A stretch of 64,000 nt of DNA. Origin: Korobacter sp963758505 (GTDB taxonomy: Bacteria; Acidobacteriota; Terriglobia; Terriglobales; Acidobacteriaceae). Made by a program: the position numbers and the translations under genes. The stretch is from contig CAVWVJ010000003.1 in NCBI GenBank assembly GCA_963758505.1, positions 744,001 to 808,000 on the forward strand, in the 5' to 3' direction. Shown one piece after another: positions 43,558 through 52,715 of this stretch. Position 1 is the stretch's first letter. Each line of letters begins with the position of its first letter. The notes beneath the pieces are model-generated. The model had not been told where the DNA came from. It saw only the letters and a list, made by a program, of their open reading frames with translations, and did no database searches.

Positions 43558-43964
43558 ATGAACGCCGATCCAAAATCCGTCAAGATCCACAAAACCGAAG
43601 GCACCGGCGTGGACATTGAGTGGAAGGACGGCCACCGCAGCCACTTCACCTTTCCCTGGCTGCGCGACGCCTGCCCTTGCGCCCTCTGCAAAGAGGAGCG
43701 CGACAAGGATGGACGCAAGCCCGGCGATCCGCTGAAAGCCGTGGCAGGCTCCCTCCCCATGTTCAAGGCGCTCGCGCGCCCCACCAGCGCCGAGGCGGTC
43801 GGGAAGTACGCCATCCGCTTCGTGTGGAACGACGGCCATGAGCACGGCATCTATTCGTGGGACTACCTGCGCGAGTGGTGCCCTGTCCCGAGTGCCAGAT
43901 GAAACGCGATGCCACCGCCGTCGCCAGCGGGGAAGACGTGGACGAGAGCGGCAGCGTGAACTGA
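43558..43964 (+). CDS. DUF971 (GBBH-like N-terminal domain) protein, frameshifted near 43880
   Basis: The product opens with VKIHKTEGTGVDIEWKDGHR and FPWLRDACPCALC, the DUF971 fold that also starts gamma-butyrobetaine hydroxylase. The open frame stops at 43902, but adding one C to the CCC at about 43878-43881 lets it read WCPCPECQMKRDA... to the TGA at 43962-43964 (135 aa). That restores the second Cys cluster CPCPEC, matching the first (CPC-x2-C), a probable metal site. Function unknown; such proteins often sit with iron-sulfur factors. The only one of seven shifts that needs an added base. Confidence 0.82.
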
Positions 43965-44160
43965 TCGCGCGGCTCCTGCTTCTTGAATTCAGCCAAAGCT
44001 TTCGTACTTCAGCCATCGAAGCGAGCGCCGCAGGCGCGCAAGTCCATAGCCCAGCGCGTTAGCGCTGGGAAGCCAGACGGCGTGGATCCAAGTCCCTTCA
44101 GCGACGGCACCCGCCCCATAATCCGCTACAATTGAAGAGACCACAAACAAGGAAATCCCG

Positions 44161-46738
44161 TTGCAGTTCCTCCAAAAACTCAATCCCCAACAGCGTGAGG
44201 CGGTGGAGACCGTCCACGGACCGGTGCTGATCCTCGCCGGCGCGGGGAGCGGGAAAACGCGCGTTATCACCTACCGCATCGCCTACCTCATCGAGCAGAT
44301 CGGCGTCGCCCCCGACTCCATCCTGGCGATGACCTTCACCAACAAGGCCGCCTCCGAAATGGCCGAACGCGTGGAGCAACTGGTCGGCGGACGCACCCTG
44401 GCCAAGCCCGTGATCTCGACCTTCCACTCCTTCTGCGTGCGCGTTTTGCGGCGCGACATCGAAGCGATGCAGGTGAACGGCAAGGGCTACCGCAAGGATT
44501 TCGCCATCTACGACGAAAGCGACCAGCAACAACTCGTGAAGTCCGCGATGAAACGCCTCGGCATCGACGACAAGCAGCTCACCGTGCGCAACGTGCTCTC
44601 GCGCATCTCGCATGCCAAGAACCATCTGCTCGATCCGCAGGAGGTTTACTTGCAATCGGCGGATCCGAAGATGGAGCGCATTGCGCAGATCTACAAGGTG
44701 TACGAGGCAGAGCTCGCCAAGGCCAATGCGCTCGATTTCGACGACCTCCTGCTCAAGACCAACCAGCTCCTGAAAACCTCGGGTGAAGTGCGCGAGCGCT
44801 ATAACCGGCGCTTCCAGTACGTCCTGATCGACGAATACCAGGACACCAACCGCCCGCAATACGAGATCATGCGCGCCCTCGCCGGATCGCAGCACAACGT
44901 CTGCGCCGTGGGCGATGAGGATCAGTCGATCTACTCATGGCGCGGCGCCGACATTCGCAACATTCTCGAATTCGAACAGGATTTTCCCGAGGCCAAAATT
45001 GTGCGCCTGGAGCAGAACTATCGCTCGACGCAGAATATCCTCGAAGCCGCATCGGCGGTGGTAAAGAACAATCTCAAGCGCAAGGGCAAAAATCTCTGGA
45101 CGGAGCGACTGGGGGGCGCGAAGGTCGGCTACTACGAAGCGCCCGACGGCGAAAACGAAGCCCTCTTCGCCGCCGATTACATCAGCAAGTATCTCAACCA
45201 GGCCAGCCAAGACGACGAGCCGAAGCGCGCGGCCGTGCTCTACCGCACCAATTCGCAGTCGCGCCTCCTGGAAGAGGCGATGCGCCGCTACGGCATCAAG
45301 TACAACGTGGTCGGCGGTTTCAGTTTCTACGAGCGCTCCGAAATCAAGGACATGATCAGTTACCTCAAGCTGATCCAGAACCCCAGCGATTCGGTCGCGC
45401 TGCTGCGGGTCATCAACACGCCGACCCGCGGCATCGGGAAGACCACGGTCGATCAGATCGAGCGCATCGCTCTCGAAACCAACTTGTCCATGTGGGACGC
45501 GATCGGCCACATCGTCTCCGAGCGGCTGATGCAGCCGCGCGCCTGTGCCGCGCTGAAAAGTTTTCGAGAACTGATCGAAGATGCCCGCGCCATGATCTAC
45601 GGTAAGTTCGACGAGCGGCTCACCCAAACTGCGCAGCCCGAAACTTCGGAGGTCAGCGAAACCGCGGAATCCGAGATCGAAGACGAAGGCGACCTGCAGC
45701 ACACCATGAACTTCGATTTCGCAGAGATCGAATCGGGCGCGGAAGAGTTTTCGCCCGAGGCGCTCGCCGAAGACGCCTCTGATTTTTCTCCTGAAGCTCT
45801 CAATGCCTCCGAAGAAACAACGCCCGGAGAAAGTCGAGGGCTTCCGCGCCCCCGGCGAAAATGCCAACGTCGCCGAAGTCCTGAAGTTCCTCATCGACCG
45901 CACCGGCTACATCAAGCAACTGGAAGCCGAAGACACGCCCGAGTCGCTGGCACGCATTGAAAACCTCCGCGAACTGGTGAACGCCGCCATGGATTCCCGC
46001 GATCGCGGCGAGACACTCTCCGACTTTCTCGACCATGCCGCGCTGGTCAGCGACACCGACGACATCATCGCCGGAGCGCAGGTCACCCTCATGACGCTCC
46101 ACGCCGCAAAGGGCCTCGAGTTCCCGCTCGTCTTCCTCGTCGGCATGGAAGAGGGGTTATTCCCACACTCGCGTACGCTGATGAATCCGGATGAGATCGA
46201 AGAAGAGCGGCGCATCTGCTACGTTGGCATGACGCGCGCCATGCGAGTCCTGGTCCTCAGCCGTGCCCGTTACCGCCGCCGTTACGGCACTGACATGCCG
46301 GAGGCCAGTACTGCTTCGCGCTTTCTGAGTGAAGTGCCGCCGCAGCTCTTCGAAGACATCGGCTCGCCAAAAAAGCAAACGCCGGTCTTCGGCGACAGCT
46401 ACGAGAAGCACTACGATTACGAAAACGAAGACCAGCGACCGCAATACGGGCGCCCGAAGCAGAAGACGAACTACGCATCGACGTACAACTCGATCGATAA
46501 CATCGCCGAGTTCTTCGCTTCGCGTGGGAAAAAGTTTTCCCGTCCCAGCGTGCCCGTCGAAGAGCCGGCAGGGAAGCGCGGATTCCGTCCCGGACAAAAG
46601 GTAAAACACCCAAAGTACGGAGAAGGAACCGTGTACCAGCGCGAGGGCGAAGGAGAAGAGGCGAAGATTACGGTACAATTTCCTCGCTTCGGTTTGAAAA
46701 AGCTGGTGGAGAAATTCGCGCAATTAGAAAAAGCGTGA
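44161..46738 (+). CDS. pcrA: UvrD/PcrA-family DNA helicase, frameshifted near 45831
   Basis: TTG start at 44161 with AAGGA nine bases upstream. Helicase motifs: Ia LILAGAGSGKTRVI (Walker A), TFTNKAASEMAERV, DEYQDTNRPQYEI (II), GDEDQSIYSWRGAD (III), then after the break LMTLHAAKGLEFPLVFLVG (V) and YVGMTRAMRVLVLS (VI). The shift falls in a variable acidic linker: dropping one A at 45830-45832 gives 858 aa. The C-terminus ends with the Tudor-like KVKHPKYGEGTVYQREGEGE segment of PcrA. A 3'-5' helicase for repair and replication-transcription conflicts. Confidence 0.93.
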
Positions 46739-46869
46739 GCGGGCCACGGAGCAGCGGATTCCACGTCGCTTCGCTCCCGCGTATAGCAAGAAAGCGCTTT
46801 GCGACGCCGGTGGTTTGCTGGGCTGGCGCCGACGTGACTTAGATTTGAGATAGGAAAACAACAACAAAC

Positions 46870-47025
46870 ATGGCAAATACCAAAAAGATCACCGATACGG
46901 AAGAACGCAAGAAGGTAAAGCGCGCAGCCCGCAAAAAAGCTGCCCCCAAGGCGAAGCGCGAGTATCCGCGCGGCTCGAAGAAGAAGAAGGTCAAGAAGCT
47001 GGCTCGCGGCACCTCGAAGCGGTAA
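46870..47025 (+). CDS. Very basic 51-aa protein downstream of pcrA
   Basis: ATG 46870 to TAA 47023-47025, 51 aa: MANTKKITDTEERKKVKRAA then KKAAPKAKREYPRGS and a Lys-rich end KKKKVKKLARGTSKR. About half of the residues are Lys, Arg or Ala, giving a strong positive charge. AGGA lies 14 bases upstream. The pattern is like small nucleic-acid-binding tails of histone H1-like or ribosome-associated proteins. No family assigned. It is too short for usual ORF cut-offs and could be missed. Position 131 bp after pcrA suggests co-transcription. Confidence 0.6.
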   Translation: MANTKKITDTEERKKVKRAARKKAAPKAKREYPRGSKKKKVKKLARGTSKR

Positions 47026-47093
47026 GTCACCCCAGCAAGCGCAACTACGGCGCTTGCCGGGACCCCGATTCCAGAACCCGGCTCATCCTCCTC

Positions 47094-47132
47094 TTACCTT
47101 GCCGATTGGCGCGAGTGCCGTCGGCAAGGTAA
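47094..47132. repeat. 12-bp inverted repeat before the amino-acid permease
   Basis: TTACCTTGCCGA (47094-47105) and TCGGCAAGGTAA (47121-47132) pair perfectly around a 15-nt loop. No U-tract follows on either strand. It may be an operator or the base of an RNA leader for the permease, 137 bp downstream. The sequence between it and the permease has further GC-rich pairing (GGAGCG...CGCTCC at about 47157-47197). Confidence 0.55.
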
Positions 47133-47268
47133 GATTCTCCGCAATTCAGCAGCAAAGGAGCGCGGCGGTGAGAACCGCGGCCGCCTTCCTCGCTCCCGCA
47201 ACAAGGGTGGCGAGGGCTGTACAGTTCGGCCTGTATCATTGCCGTGGCCACCAAGTGGCCGATCCAGA

Positions 47269-48834
47269 TTGTGGAGAGTACGCGCCCTGCCAAACCAACT
47301 ACTCGCGTGTAAGTCCATCGACAAGCTGATCTCCGATTCTCACGAAGAGGGTCATGAACTTACCAAGACGCTTGGCCCCTGGTCTCTCACTGCGTTGGGC
47401 ATCGGCGCCATTATCGGCTCCGGGATCTTCGTTCTCACCGGAACGGCGGCGGCGGGCGAGCACTTCGAGGTACCTTCGATCCTCCACGCGCAGGTCATGG
47501 ACCTCGTCGCCAGCTTCCTGCGCCATGGCTCCGTCAACGGCGCCCTCATGCATGGCCGTCCTGCGGCCGGCCCCGCCATTGCGATCTCGTTCCTCCTGGT
47601 TGCGGTCGCCTGCAGCTTCGCGGGGCTGTGTTACGCCGAACTCGCCTCGATGATTCCCATCGCCGGCAGCGCCTACACCTATTCCTACGCAACCCTCGGC
47701 GAAATCTTTGCCTGGATCATCGGTTGGGATCTCATCCTCGAATATGCCGTCAGCAATGTGGCGGTGGCTGTCGGCTTTTCCGGATATCTCAAAGCGCAAC
47801 TGGCCGCCTTCCACATCAATTTGCCGGACGCCATCTCGTCCCCGGTTTTCGCGGGCGGAAAGTGGACCGGAGCATACTTCAATCTTCCGGCTTTCCTGGT
47901 CGTCATGATCCTCACCGTCCTGCTGGTTCGCGGCGTACGCGAATCCGCGGAGACTAACAACATCATGGTCGCGGTCAAGATCGGCGCCATCACCATCTTC
48001 CTGGTCGTGGGCGGAATGCTGGTGAAACCCGCCAACTGGACGCCCTTTGCGCCCTCCGGCTTCGGCGGCATTCTTACCGGCGGCGCCATCATCTTTTTCA
48101 CCTACATCGGCTTCGATTCCGTCTCGACCGCCGCCGAGGAAGCCAAGAATCCGCAAAAAGATATTCCCTTCGGCATCATCGCCTCGCTGATCGTCTGCAC
48201 CATCCTCTATGTCGGGGTCGCCCTCGTCCTGCTCGGCATGATGCGCTACAGCACCTTCACCTCTGGTCCTGCCGCCGATGCGCCCGTCGCCTACGCGCTC
48301 CAACAACTCGGCGCCAAACCGGTGTACCGTTCGATCATCATCATCGGCGCGCTGACCGGCATGCTCTCGTCGCTGCTGGTCTTCCAGTACGGCCAGACGC
48401 GCGTATGGTTCGCCATGTCGCGCGACCGGCTGCTGCCCTCGATCTTTTCGGTCGTCCACAAGAAATTCAAAACACCGCACTGGTCCACGTGGATCGCCGG
48501 GTTTGCCGTCGGTCTTCCCGCGGCCTTTGTCGATATCGGCGATGCTGCCGACCTGTCAAATATCGGAACGCTTTTCGCCTTCGTGCTGGTGTCGTTCGGC
48601 GTGATCTTCCTCCGCCGTCGCCAGCCCGACCGCCCTCGCGGATTCAAGGTGCCCCTCGTTCCGTTCTTTCCGATCATCTCGATCGTGCTGTGCGGCGGCC
48701 TGATGACCGGCCTTACCCTCATCACCTGGATTCGCTTCGTGGTCTGGCTCGGGCTCGGGTTGATTATCTATGTGCTCTACAGCCGCAACCGCAGCGAGTT
48801 CTGTCCCCCCGGGCGCATGAAGTCGGCGCGATAA
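47269..48834 (+). CDS. APC-family amino acid permease
   Basis: About 521 aa from TTG 47269 (start uncertain: TTG 47239 and a CTG at 47287 behind GGAGAG are alternatives). Twelve or more membrane helices. LTALGIGAIIGSGIFVLTG is the first helix with the unwound substrate-binding GSG, followed by a family-typical loop with two His; CYAELASMIPIAGSAYTYSY; GWDLILEYAVSNVAVAVGFS; FFTYIGFDSVSTAAEEAKNP. This is the CAT/YfnA-like group that imports cationic or neutral amino acids by proton symport. The adenosine deaminase gene starts 2 bp after its stop, so the two form an operon. Confidence 0.9.
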   Translation: MWRVRALPNQLLACKSIDKLISDSHEEGHELTKTLGPWSLTALGIGAIIGSGIFVLTGTAAAGEHFEVPSILHAQVMDLVASFLRHGSVNGALMHGRPAAGPAIAISFLLVAVACSFAGLCYAELASMIPIAGSAYTYSYATLGEIFAWIIGWDLILEYAVSNVAVAVGFSGYLKAQLAAFHINLPDAISSPVFAGGKWTGAYFNLPAFLVVMILTVLLVRGVRESAETNNIMVAVKIGAITIFLVVGGMLVKPANWTPFAPSGFGGILTGGAIIFFTYIGFDSVSTAAEEAKNPQKDIPFGIIASLIVCTILYVGVALVLLGMMRYSTFTSGPAADAPVAYALQQLGAKPVYRSIIIIGALTGMLSSLLVFQYGQTRVWFAMSRDRLLPSIFSVVHKKFKTPHWSTWIAGFAVGLPAAFVDIGDAADLSNIGTLFAFVLVSFGVIFLRRRQPDRPRGFKVPLVPFFPIISIVLCGGLMTGLTLITWIRFVVWLGLGLIIYVLYSRNRSEFCPPGRMKSAR

Positions 48835-48836
48835 CG

Positions 48837-49907
48837 ATGAGCGACAGTATGCAAGGCTTGGAGCACCTCTCCGAGCCTTCTTCGTTTATCCGCAACCTTC
48901 CCAAGGCCGAGCTGCACCTGCATCTCGAAGGCACCGTTGACCCCACGACGCTCGCCGAGCTCAGCCGCCGTCATCCCATACCGCTGCCCGTGCGCAACAA
49001 TCGCTACAAGGATGTCAGCGACAGTGGCCGCGTGTTGAGCGAGCACGATGCCCGCGCCCTCTACGACTACAAGAACTTTGTCGGCTTCCTGCTCGCCTTC
49101 AAAGCCGTCACCGAGCGGCTCCGCGATCCCGAAGATTACGAACTCGTGACCTACCGCATGATCGAGAAGCTGGCCCGCGAAGGCGTTGTCTATGCCGAGG
49201 TGTACGTTTCGGTCGGCGTCATCTTCTGGCGCGGCCAGGAGTTCAATCCGCTCTTCGAAGGCATGGAGCGCGGCCGCGAGCGCGGCGAGCGAGACTTCGC
49301 CGTGAAGGTCAACTGGATCTTCGATGCCGTCCGCCACTTCGGCCCCGACGAAGCCAGGAAGGTCGTCGATAAAGCGATTCAGTTGCGCTCCCGTCATGTC
49401 ATCGGCATCGGCATTGGTGGCGACGAGGCTCGCGGACCCGCTGAAAACTTTCGTGAGATTTACGCCGACGCCGCCAGGCAAGGGCTACATCTCACCGCCC
49501 ATGCGGGCGAGAGCGCCGGCCCCCCTTCGATATGGGCGGCGTTACGCGAGTTGAAAGCCGAACGCATCGGCCATGGCCTGCATGCAATCGACGATCCCCA
49601 GCTCGTCGAGTTTCTCGCCAAGACCGGAACGCCCGTCGAGATCTGTGTCACCAGCAATGTTCGTACCGGCTGTTGCCGCGCCCTGCTTGACCATCCTGCG
49701 CGAAAACTCTTCGATGCCGGGGTGCGCATCACCCTCGCCACCGACGACCCGGAAATGTTCCATACGACATTGTGTCGCGAGTACCAACTGTTGCAGAATG
49801 TCTTCGGATTTTCGAACGACGAACTACGCACGATCGCTGAGAACTCTTTCGCAGCCTCTTTCTTGTCTGCGAAAGAGAAGCAGCATTACCTCAAGCATTT
49901 CCGATAA
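48837..49907 (+). CDS. add: Adenosine deaminase family protein
   Basis: 356 aa from ATG 48837. Motifs: KAELHLHLEGTV (two His zinc ligands), VYAEVYVSVGV, HAGESAGPPS (third His and the catalytic Glu), ERIGHGLHAIDD and LATDDPEMFHT (Asp zinc ligand). The metal site is complete. The group includes adenosine and 6-aminodeoxyfutalosine deaminases; the sequence alone does not separate them. Following the permease by 2 bp, it may share its transcript, perhaps for purine/nitrogen salvage. A second Met four residues in is possible. Confidence 0.9.
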   Translation: MSDSMQGLEHLSEPSSFIRNLPKAELHLHLEGTVDPTTLAELSRRHPIPLPVRNNRYKDVSDSGRVLSEHDARALYDYKNFVGFLLAFKAVTERLRDPEDYELVTYRMIEKLAREGVVYAEVYVSVGVIFWRGQEFNPLFEGMERGRERGERDFAVKVNWIFDAVRHFGPDEARKVVDKAIQLRSRHVIGIGIGGDEARGPAENFREIYADAARQGLHLTAHAGESAGPPSIWAALRELKAERIGHGLHAIDDPQLVEFLAKTGTPVEICVTSNVRTGCCRALLDHPARKLFDAGVRITLATDDPEMFHTTLCREYQLLQNVFGFSNDELRTIAENSFAASFLSAKEKQHYLKHFR

Positions 49908-49949
49908 TTGTTTTGGGCCCTGCACTCGTATTTCCCTACGAGGCTTGCC

Positions 49950-50630
49950 ATGATCTTCCGCAACGTGTTTCTGACGGGTGGAACCGGATTCGTCGGTCGT
50001 CACCTGATCCCTGCTCTCGCGCGTCGCGGACATCACGTCAGGGCCCTCATCCGGCAAAGCTCCGCCGCCAAACTGCCCGCCGACGCCGAATCGGTCATCG
50101 GCGACGCTACCCGCGCGGAAAGCTACTATCGCTTCATCGGAAACTGCGACACCTTCGTCCATCTCCTCGGCGTCTCCCACCCAGGTCCCTCGAAAGCTGC
50201 CGAGTTTCGTTCCATCGATCTCGAATCCGCTCGCCAGGCGGTGAATGCCGCGGTTCGCGCCGGGATCAAGAACTTCGTATACGTCAGCGTCGCCCAGCCC
50301 GCGCCGGTGATGCGCGCCTACATCGCTGCCCGTCAGGAAGCCGAGCAGATCATCACCCACTCCGGCCTGAACGCCTCCATCCTCCGACCCTTCTATATCC
50401 TTGGGCCGGGCAGGCGCTGGCCGATTCTGCTCAAGCCCTTTTTTGCGATCGCGGAAATGCTGCCCACCACCCGTGCCACCGCCCAACGATTGAGCTTTGT
50501 CACCATCCAGCAGATGTCTGCGGCACTCATCAGCGCCATCGAAAATCCCCCGGTCGATGTCCGGATCTGGAGCGCAACCCAGATTAAAGAAGTCAGCGGA
50601 CGGATTGCCCACCAGATGGCCTCCGCCTAG
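49950..50630 (+). CDS. NAD(P)-binding epimerase-like protein (NDUFA9/YbjT type)
   Basis: 226 aa from ATG 49950; GAGG lies eight bases upstream, while the longer TTG frame has no site. RNVFLTGGTGFVGRHLIPAL is the Rossmann TGGTGFVG loop, GDATRAESYYRFIGNCDTFV the second-strand acid region, YVSVAQPAPVMRAYIAARQE the YxxxK-like tract (here Y-x-x-A-R, so the catalytic Lys is replaced), and SILRPFYILGPGRRWP the substrate side. This is the atypical short-chain dehydrogenase branch; its activity may be binding only. It is 42 bp after adenosine deaminase on the same strand. Confidence 0.85.
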   Translation: MIFRNVFLTGGTGFVGRHLIPALARRGHHVRALIRQSSAAKLPADAESVIGDATRAESYYRFIGNCDTFVHLLGVSHPGPSKAAEFRSIDLESARQAVNAAVRAGIKNFVYVSVAQPAPVMRAYIAARQEAEQIITHSGLNASILRPFYILGPGRRWPILLKPFFAIAEMLPTTRATAQRLSFVTIQQMSAALISAIENPPVDVRIWSATQIKEVSGRIAHQMASA

Positions 50631-50763
50631 CTCCTGCCTCGAAACCTGCTACTCGCTCGTATTTCCCTGCAAACCAAAGAGAAGCGGTCCCAGCGACAGT
50701 TTTTTACGTTCGCGCCACGACTTAAGTGCCGGAGATGGGTTGATAGGAATGAGGTTGAGAATT

Positions 50764-51234
50764 ATGAAGAACAAAGCGCTCATCGCGATCTTCGGATTCG
50801 TCTTTGCGGTCGCTCTTATGACTCCCGCGAAGGCCAACGCGCAGGTTTCATTCGGTATCGGTGTCGGCCCTTATGCCGTCGCTCCCGGCTACGCGCCGGG
50901 GTATTCCTGCAATCCGTATTCGTACTATTACAACCCGAGTTACTGCGGCGCCTACTACGCTCCCGGCTACGCGTATGCCCCCTACTATGGCGGTTATTAC
51001 GGGGGCTATTACGGACGCGGGTGGAACCACGGACCGCGTTATGGTTACGGCCATGAAGGCTGGGGCAATCGCGGCGGCTATGGTCACGCAGGCTATGCGC
51101 GAGGCGGAGCCTACGGACACGGCAATTATGCCCGCGGTGGCGGTGGATACGCGCGCGGCAATTCCTATGCCCGCAGCGGTGGCAGCTACGGCGGCCATGG
51201 TGGCGGATATCGCGGCGGTGGCGGCCGACGCTAA
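50764..51234 (+). CDS. Exported Gly/Tyr-rich low-complexity protein
   Basis: 156 aa from ATG 50764 (an ATG 15 bases upstream would add MRLRI). Signal peptide IAIFGFVFAVALMTPAKANA. The mature part starts VSFGIGVGPYAVAPGYAPGY and becomes Tyr/Gly/Pro-rich (APYYGGYYGGYYG), then Gly/His/Arg-rich. Two Cys only (YSCNPYSYYY, YCGAYY). Such proteins are common surface or envelope proteins in soil bacteria with no known enzyme role. The repeats are tandem and could expand by slippage. A terminator at 51250 follows at once. Confidence 0.75.
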   Translation: MKNKALIAIFGFVFAVALMTPAKANAQVSFGIGVGPYAVAPGYAPGYSCNPYSYYYNPSYCGAYYAPGYAYAPYYGGYYGGYYGRGWNHGPRYGYGHEGWGNRGGYGHAGYARGGAYGHGNYARGGGGYARGNSYARSGGSYGGHGGGYRGGGGRR

Positions 51235-51249
51235 CCGCGCCCCACGTGA

Positions 51250-51276
51250 AAAGCCCCTCACGATCCGAGGGGCTTT
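51250..51276. terminator. Bidirectional terminator between convergent genes
   Basis: AAAGCCCCTC (51250-51259), loop ACGATCC, GAGGGGCTTT (51267-51276). T-rich on the plus side and A-rich before it, so it can serve both the Gly/Tyr-rich gene and the minus-strand SnoaL-like gene. Confidence 0.8.
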
Positions 51277-51294
51277 CCTGTTTCCGTCGGCCCT

Positions 51295-51750
51295 TCAGCT
51301 CGTAGGCGCCGAGACGTGCTCGTGCACGATCAGCCATTTGCCATTCTGCTTTTCAAAGATTACCGTCCACCGGTAAACCCCCTTCTGCTCGGTTCCATTC
51401 TTCAGATGGAAATCCATGTTCACCGTGGCCGCGCTCCAGCACAGGTCCTTCACGTCGCAATGGATCTGGGCATCGTCGTTCATTTTGATCGTGGACCACT
51501 GCACGTCCTTGAAGCCCTTCGTCGTGCCTTTCCGGTATTCCTCCCAATTGTTGTACTTCAACGGAGCTTCATCGAAAAACAACAGCGGACCTTGCGCGTA
51601 GTACTTCGTCTGGCCATCCGGATTTCCCGTCGCCCAGCCATCCAACAGTTTCTGCAGATACGCCTTATCGGGAACGTCCTGCGCGAACGCGCCCGTGCAA
51701 AGTAACAAGCATGCCAGAACAGCACAACCCCATACCCGGACCCAGTTCAT
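51295..51750 (-). CDS. Exported NTF2/SnoaL-like (DUF4440-type) protein
   Basis: 151 aa from ATG at 51748-51750 with AGGAGAAGAG right before it on the minus strand; the longer frame to 51897 is antisense to nothing useful and lacks a signal. Signal peptide VWGCAVLACLLLCTGAFAQ. The mature domain has LQKLLDGWATGNPDGQTKYY, a cone-shaped NTF2 fold start, then KDLCWSAATVNMDFHL and GVYRWTVIFEKQNGKWLIVH, where GKWLIVHEHVS is the usual DUF4440/SnoaL end. Ligand unknown. Periplasmic. Confidence 0.82.
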   Translation of the reverse strand: MNWVRVWGCAVLACLLLCTGAFAQDVPDKAYLQKLLDGWATGNPDGQTKYYAQGPLLFFDEAPLKYNNWEEYRKGTTKGFKDVQWSTIKMNDDAQIHCDVKDLCWSAATVNMDFHLKNGTEQKGVYRWTVIFEKQNGKWLIVHEHVSAPTS

Positions 51751-51811
51751 CTCTTCTCCTTTGTGTTGGAACCGCATTTCAGGGCGACGCCCTTCGACAA
51801 CGGTTTGTCGT

Positions 51812-52258
51812 TCAAGCTCGCCGTCGACCGCTGCCTTTCTTTCCTCCCGGCACCTTCCCGATCCGCGGATCGCGCGCGACCACCAGCTCGCACGCACGCA
51901 GCGCTGCTTCTTCGAAGTCGGGCGAATCCGAGGGCAACACCTGCCATGACGTTACGTCTTTTCCGAACAGCTCGACGGAACGCATGTTGGGAAATTCGCG
52001 CCGCAGGCTCGCATGATGTTCTTCCGTGGTCGCCAGCCAAACGCCGTTATCTGCGGAAGAGGTCGGACGGTCGCGCAAGATAAGCACAATCTTTTCGCCG
52101 ACGTAGACAGCGACGCAGCCGAACATCAGTCGCGTCCAGGGCGAAATCGTTTCTAGCGCCTCGAGCACAAACGCGAACGGGGGCACTTTGCGAGTCTTCG
52201 TGCGCAGCAACGCCCGCTCGGCCAATTCTTGTTTCGATTTGCGGACTGGCTTCGGCAC
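51812..52258 (-). CDS. Conserved protein with TfoX-N/YjbR-like domain
   Basis: 148 aa. Basic start (MPKPVRKSKQELAERALL) then VPPFAFVLEALETISPWTRL, MFGCVAVYVGEKIVLILRDR, a MFG-x-x-x-x-Y segment as in TfoX N-terminal domains, and NGVWLATTEEHHASLRREFP, DVTSWQVLPSDSPDFEEAAL, RDPRIGKVPGGKK. The whole reads as a conserved family known only as hypothetical. Cytoplasmic. It lies 3 bp downstream of the small membrane gene on the same strand, so both are in one operon, and 61 bp upstream of the SnoaL-like gene. Confidence 0.75.
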   Translation of the reverse strand: MPKPVRKSKQELAERALLRTKTRKVPPFAFVLEALETISPWTRLMFGCVAVYVGEKIVLILRDRPTSSADNGVWLATTEEHHASLRREFPNMRSVELFGKDVTSWQVLPSDSPDFEEAALRACELVVARDPRIGKVPGGKKGSGRRRA

Positions 52259-52261
52259 CGC

Positions 52262-52453
52262 TCACTTCCCGATCAGCAGCACGATGCCACCGACAAAGGA
52301 GAGAATATCGGCGAGAAGCGCCAGGATCATCAGACCCCAGAACATCGACCCCGACATCTCGTTCCGCATATTGTGGAAGTGATGGATGGCATGGACCATG
52401 TGCACGCTCATAAACAGCACGGCGATGCCGCAAATGATCTTGAGTGTCCGCAC
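52262..52453 (-). CDS. Small two-helix membrane protein
   Basis: 63 aa: TLKIICGIAVLFMSVHMVHA (first helix), then IHHFHNMRNEM, a His-rich loop, and FWGLMILALLADILSFVGG (second helix). It has no recognised motif; the His-rich loop (HMVHAIHHFHNM) could bind a metal or heme. First gene of the minus-strand cluster with the TfoX-like gene (stop-to-start gap 3 bp). The divergent L21 promoter lies 80 bp upstream. Confidence 0.65.
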   Translation of the reverse strand: MRTLKIICGIAVLFMSVHMVHAIHHFHNMRNEMSGSMFWGLMILALLADILSFVGGIVLLIGK

Positions 52454-52533
52454 CGCTTCCTCCTCCGCGATTCGGGAATGCCCGGCATTCTAACTTACCA
52501 AGCCCGGTATTCTGCCGTGTTCCAGGCTCCGGA

Positions 52534-52563
52534 TTGACGCACCCCCGTGGAAAACGCTACAAT
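52534..52563 (+). promoter_or_regulatory. Sigma70-type promoter of rplU-rpmA
   Basis: TTGACG (52534-52539), 18-bp spacer, TACAAT (52558-52563). It would give a leader of about 145 nt before the L21 start at 52716, long enough for the L21 leader type of regulation. The leader has GC-rich complementary segments (GGCCAGGGCC...GGCCCGC). Confidence 0.75.
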
Positions 52564-52715
52564 CACATGGTTTGCCTGTACTTCCGCGTCCTTCCAGGAC
52601 ACCCCGGCCAGGGCCTTCCCGGCCCGCATTGTTGTTCCGGGGGAGTGCAAGCGCATAAAGTTTGGTTCTGGCCCCACGTGGCTTTGCCCGTGTGCGTCAA
52701 GTTTCGGAGGCATCT

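Noticed and set aside
50861..51376. 171-codon Thr/Ala-rich frame overlapping the Gly/Tyr-rich gene
   Set aside because: Frame-shifted shadow of the repetitive GGxY codons.
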